Below are positions 14,705 through 15,585 of a stretch of 15,585 bases of DNA, piece after piece; position 1 is the stretch's first letter; each line of letters begins with the position of its first letter. The stretch is from an uncultured Bacteroidota bacterium. GTDB taxonomy: Bacteria; Bacteroidota; Bacteroidia; 2-12-FULL-35-15. The stretch spans positions 1-15,585 of the forward strand of contig CAIRRW010000546.1 of assembly GCA_903881065.1 (NCBI GenBank), written 5' to 3'. A model generated the notes under the pieces. The model did no database searches, was not told where the DNA came from, and saw only the letters and a program-made list of their open reading frames with translations. A program made the position numbers and the translations under genes.

Positions 14705-14789
14705 TCGCCCCTGTTTTTCATCACGTAGTTTATTTAAGAATTTATACCTTCATCAACCAAATTAACCCTTTGGGGAAAAACAGGGGCGA
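14705..14789. repeat. 85-bp element with 15-bp perfect inverted ends
   Basis: TCGCCCCTGTTTTTC (14705-14719) is exactly reverse-complemented at 14775-14789, with 55 nt between. It starts 44 nt after the stop of the plus-strand gene. The distance between arms is long for a terminator. Terminal inverted ends around a short non-coding centre fit a MITE-like or REP-like unit, but I see no flanking target duplication. Confidence 0.6.
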
Positions 14790-14897
14790 CATCATCAGTA
14801 TTATTTCAACAGTAATAGGTGTTTCTCAACATCAGAAATAATATGTTTATATAAATTTCAGTTCTCATTTTATGGTTAATAATAGTGAAACGCATCA

Positions 14898-15210
14898 GAG
14901 TAACATTGCAACGTATCGGAGCAACATTGCAACGCATTAGAGTAACATTGCAACGTATATGAGCAACATTGCAACGCATTAGAGTAACATTGCAACGTAT
15001 ATGAGCAACATTGCAACGTATCAGAGTAACATTGCAACGCATCTGAGCAACATTGCAACGTATATGAGCAACATTGCAACGTATATGAGCAACATTGCAA
15101 CGCATCTGAGCAACATTGCAACGTATATGAGCAACATTGCAACGCATCTGAGCAATATTGCAACGTATCTGAGTAACATTGCAACGTATCTGAGCAACAT
15201 TGCAACGTAC
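14898..15210. repeat. 21-bp tandem repeat, 15 copies
   Basis: Fifteen units lie head to tail with no length change: GAGYAAYATTGCAACGYAT followed by two variable bases (the last unit is cut after 19 nt). The only differences are C/T at position 4, one C/T at position 7, C/T at position 17, and the last two bases. Units 2-3 and 4-5 are identical 42-bp pairs, as are 9-10 and 11-12, showing recent expansion. Each unit holds the palindrome TTGCAA. Because 21 is a multiple of three, several frames stay open on both strands, but the plus frame has TAG after units 2 and 4, and substitutions do not favour silent sites in any one frame. I read it as a non-coding minisatellite. Confidence 0.93.
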
Positions 15211-15585
15211 TCTTTTTTGTTTGTAACACATTATTACCTTATAAACAAACACTTACGGAAATAAAAAACGGAACTAATTGCATATTCTGTGGAGGTTATA
15301 GGGCATTTTCCGCTCCAAATGAATAAATAATCAGTAAAATGACGAATATTATAAGCTCAATTTAGAAATGAAAAGGAATAAATAATTTACCTTTTCTAAA
15401 CAAGTTCGAATGGAATATGAAAAATGTATGGTGATGCTTTCAGTTGAAATAATTACAGGAAGTAGTTCAAACGATAAATTTTGTATTAGACCAATTTCAT
15501 AATCCAAAAGGAGATTCCCCTCTACGTTCGGAATGACAAAAATAGGAGGACATAAAGTGAAGGGAGAGGAAAACGGCTTTGCCGT
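15211..15585. other. Gene-free right end of the window
   Basis: I find no convincing coding region in these 375 nt. The longest start-to-stop frame noticed has 30 codons (15410-15502, plus strand) with no family resemblance. A short repeat-like segment lies at 15510-15540, and a small ACGGC/GCCGT hairpin (15573-15585) is cut by or ends at the window edge. Confidence 0.7.
15510..15540. repeat. Short GGAGATTCC...GGAATGAC repeat-like segment
   Basis: ATTCC (15514-15518) pairs with GGAAT (15530-15534) around CCTCTACGTTC. Segments of this kind, with CTACGTTCGGAATGACA, are familiar as dispersed non-coding repeats in Bacteroidota genomes. It shares TCTACGTTCG with the arm of the 1635-1705 hairpin (1651-1660). 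Only one copy is in the window, so the call rests on recollection of the word pattern. Confidence 0.4.

Noticed and set aside
14898..15210. CRISPR array
   Set aside because: The units are contiguous 21-mers with no unique spacers, and no cas gene is nearby.
14806..15252. 148-codon minus-strand frame with an RCNVAHI-type heptapeptide repeat (also frames at 14876-15229 minus and 15001-15264 plus)
   Set aside because: All arise from the 21-bp tandem repeat, whose length keeps frames open. Several frames are open at once, no signal or family feature is seen, and base changes do not favour silent sites in any frame.
15410..15502. 30-codon plus-strand frame near the right edge
   Set aside because: It is too short to distinguish from chance in AT-rich DNA and has no recognisable motif or ribosome-binding context.

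Overview
The window reads as chromosomal DNA of a low-GC member of the Bacteroidota. The evidence is a DUF2851 gene next to a PspC-like gene, the long form of PyrF, promoter elements of the TAnnTTTG type, few Shine-Dalgarno sequences, and intergenic hairpin repeats of a kind common in that phylum. All genes but one lie on the minus strand, so transcription mostly runs from high to low coordinates.

Region 1 (1-4494) is housekeeping. prfA (GTG start), pyrF and a membrane TPR protein form a tight operon (20-nt gap, then an ATGA overlap). After a 384-nt gap with a long perfect-looking hairpin come the DUF2851 gene and the start of a PspC-like gene cut by the window edge.

Region 2 (4696-11215) is a phosphate-acquisition block: an OprP/O-like outer-membrane porin, then pstS, pstC, pstA, pstB and phoU. 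The porin would bring phosphate across the outer membrane, PstS would bind it in the periplasm, PstCAB would pump it in, and PhoU would signal status. No PhoR/PhoB pair is in the window. The porin and pstS promoters share one architecture (TTAAC, exactly 21 nt, TACTTTTG), suggesting one activator. The operon is unusual in its long spacers, pstS-pstC (207 nt) and pstC-pstA (486 nt), both filled with inverted repeats.

Region 3 (11404-14661) holds a two-gene O-acetylation cassette (AlgI-like MBOAT membrane acyltransferase and AlgJ/AlgX-like SGNH-type partner, 2 nt apart) and a divergent gene for a membrane-anchored protein with a carbohydrate-binding-like beta-sandwich. Together they look like a cell-surface polysaccharide modification locus; the polymer is unknown.

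Region 4 (14662-15585) has no convincing gene. It carries an 85-bp element with 15-bp perfect inverted ends, a 15-copy 21-bp tandem repeat, and a short repeat near the right edge.

I see no clearly new defence or mobile system. The most interesting points are the shared porin/pst promoter, the repeats packed into the pst operon, a heptamer repeat read in frame inside pyrF, and the 21-bp minisatellite.
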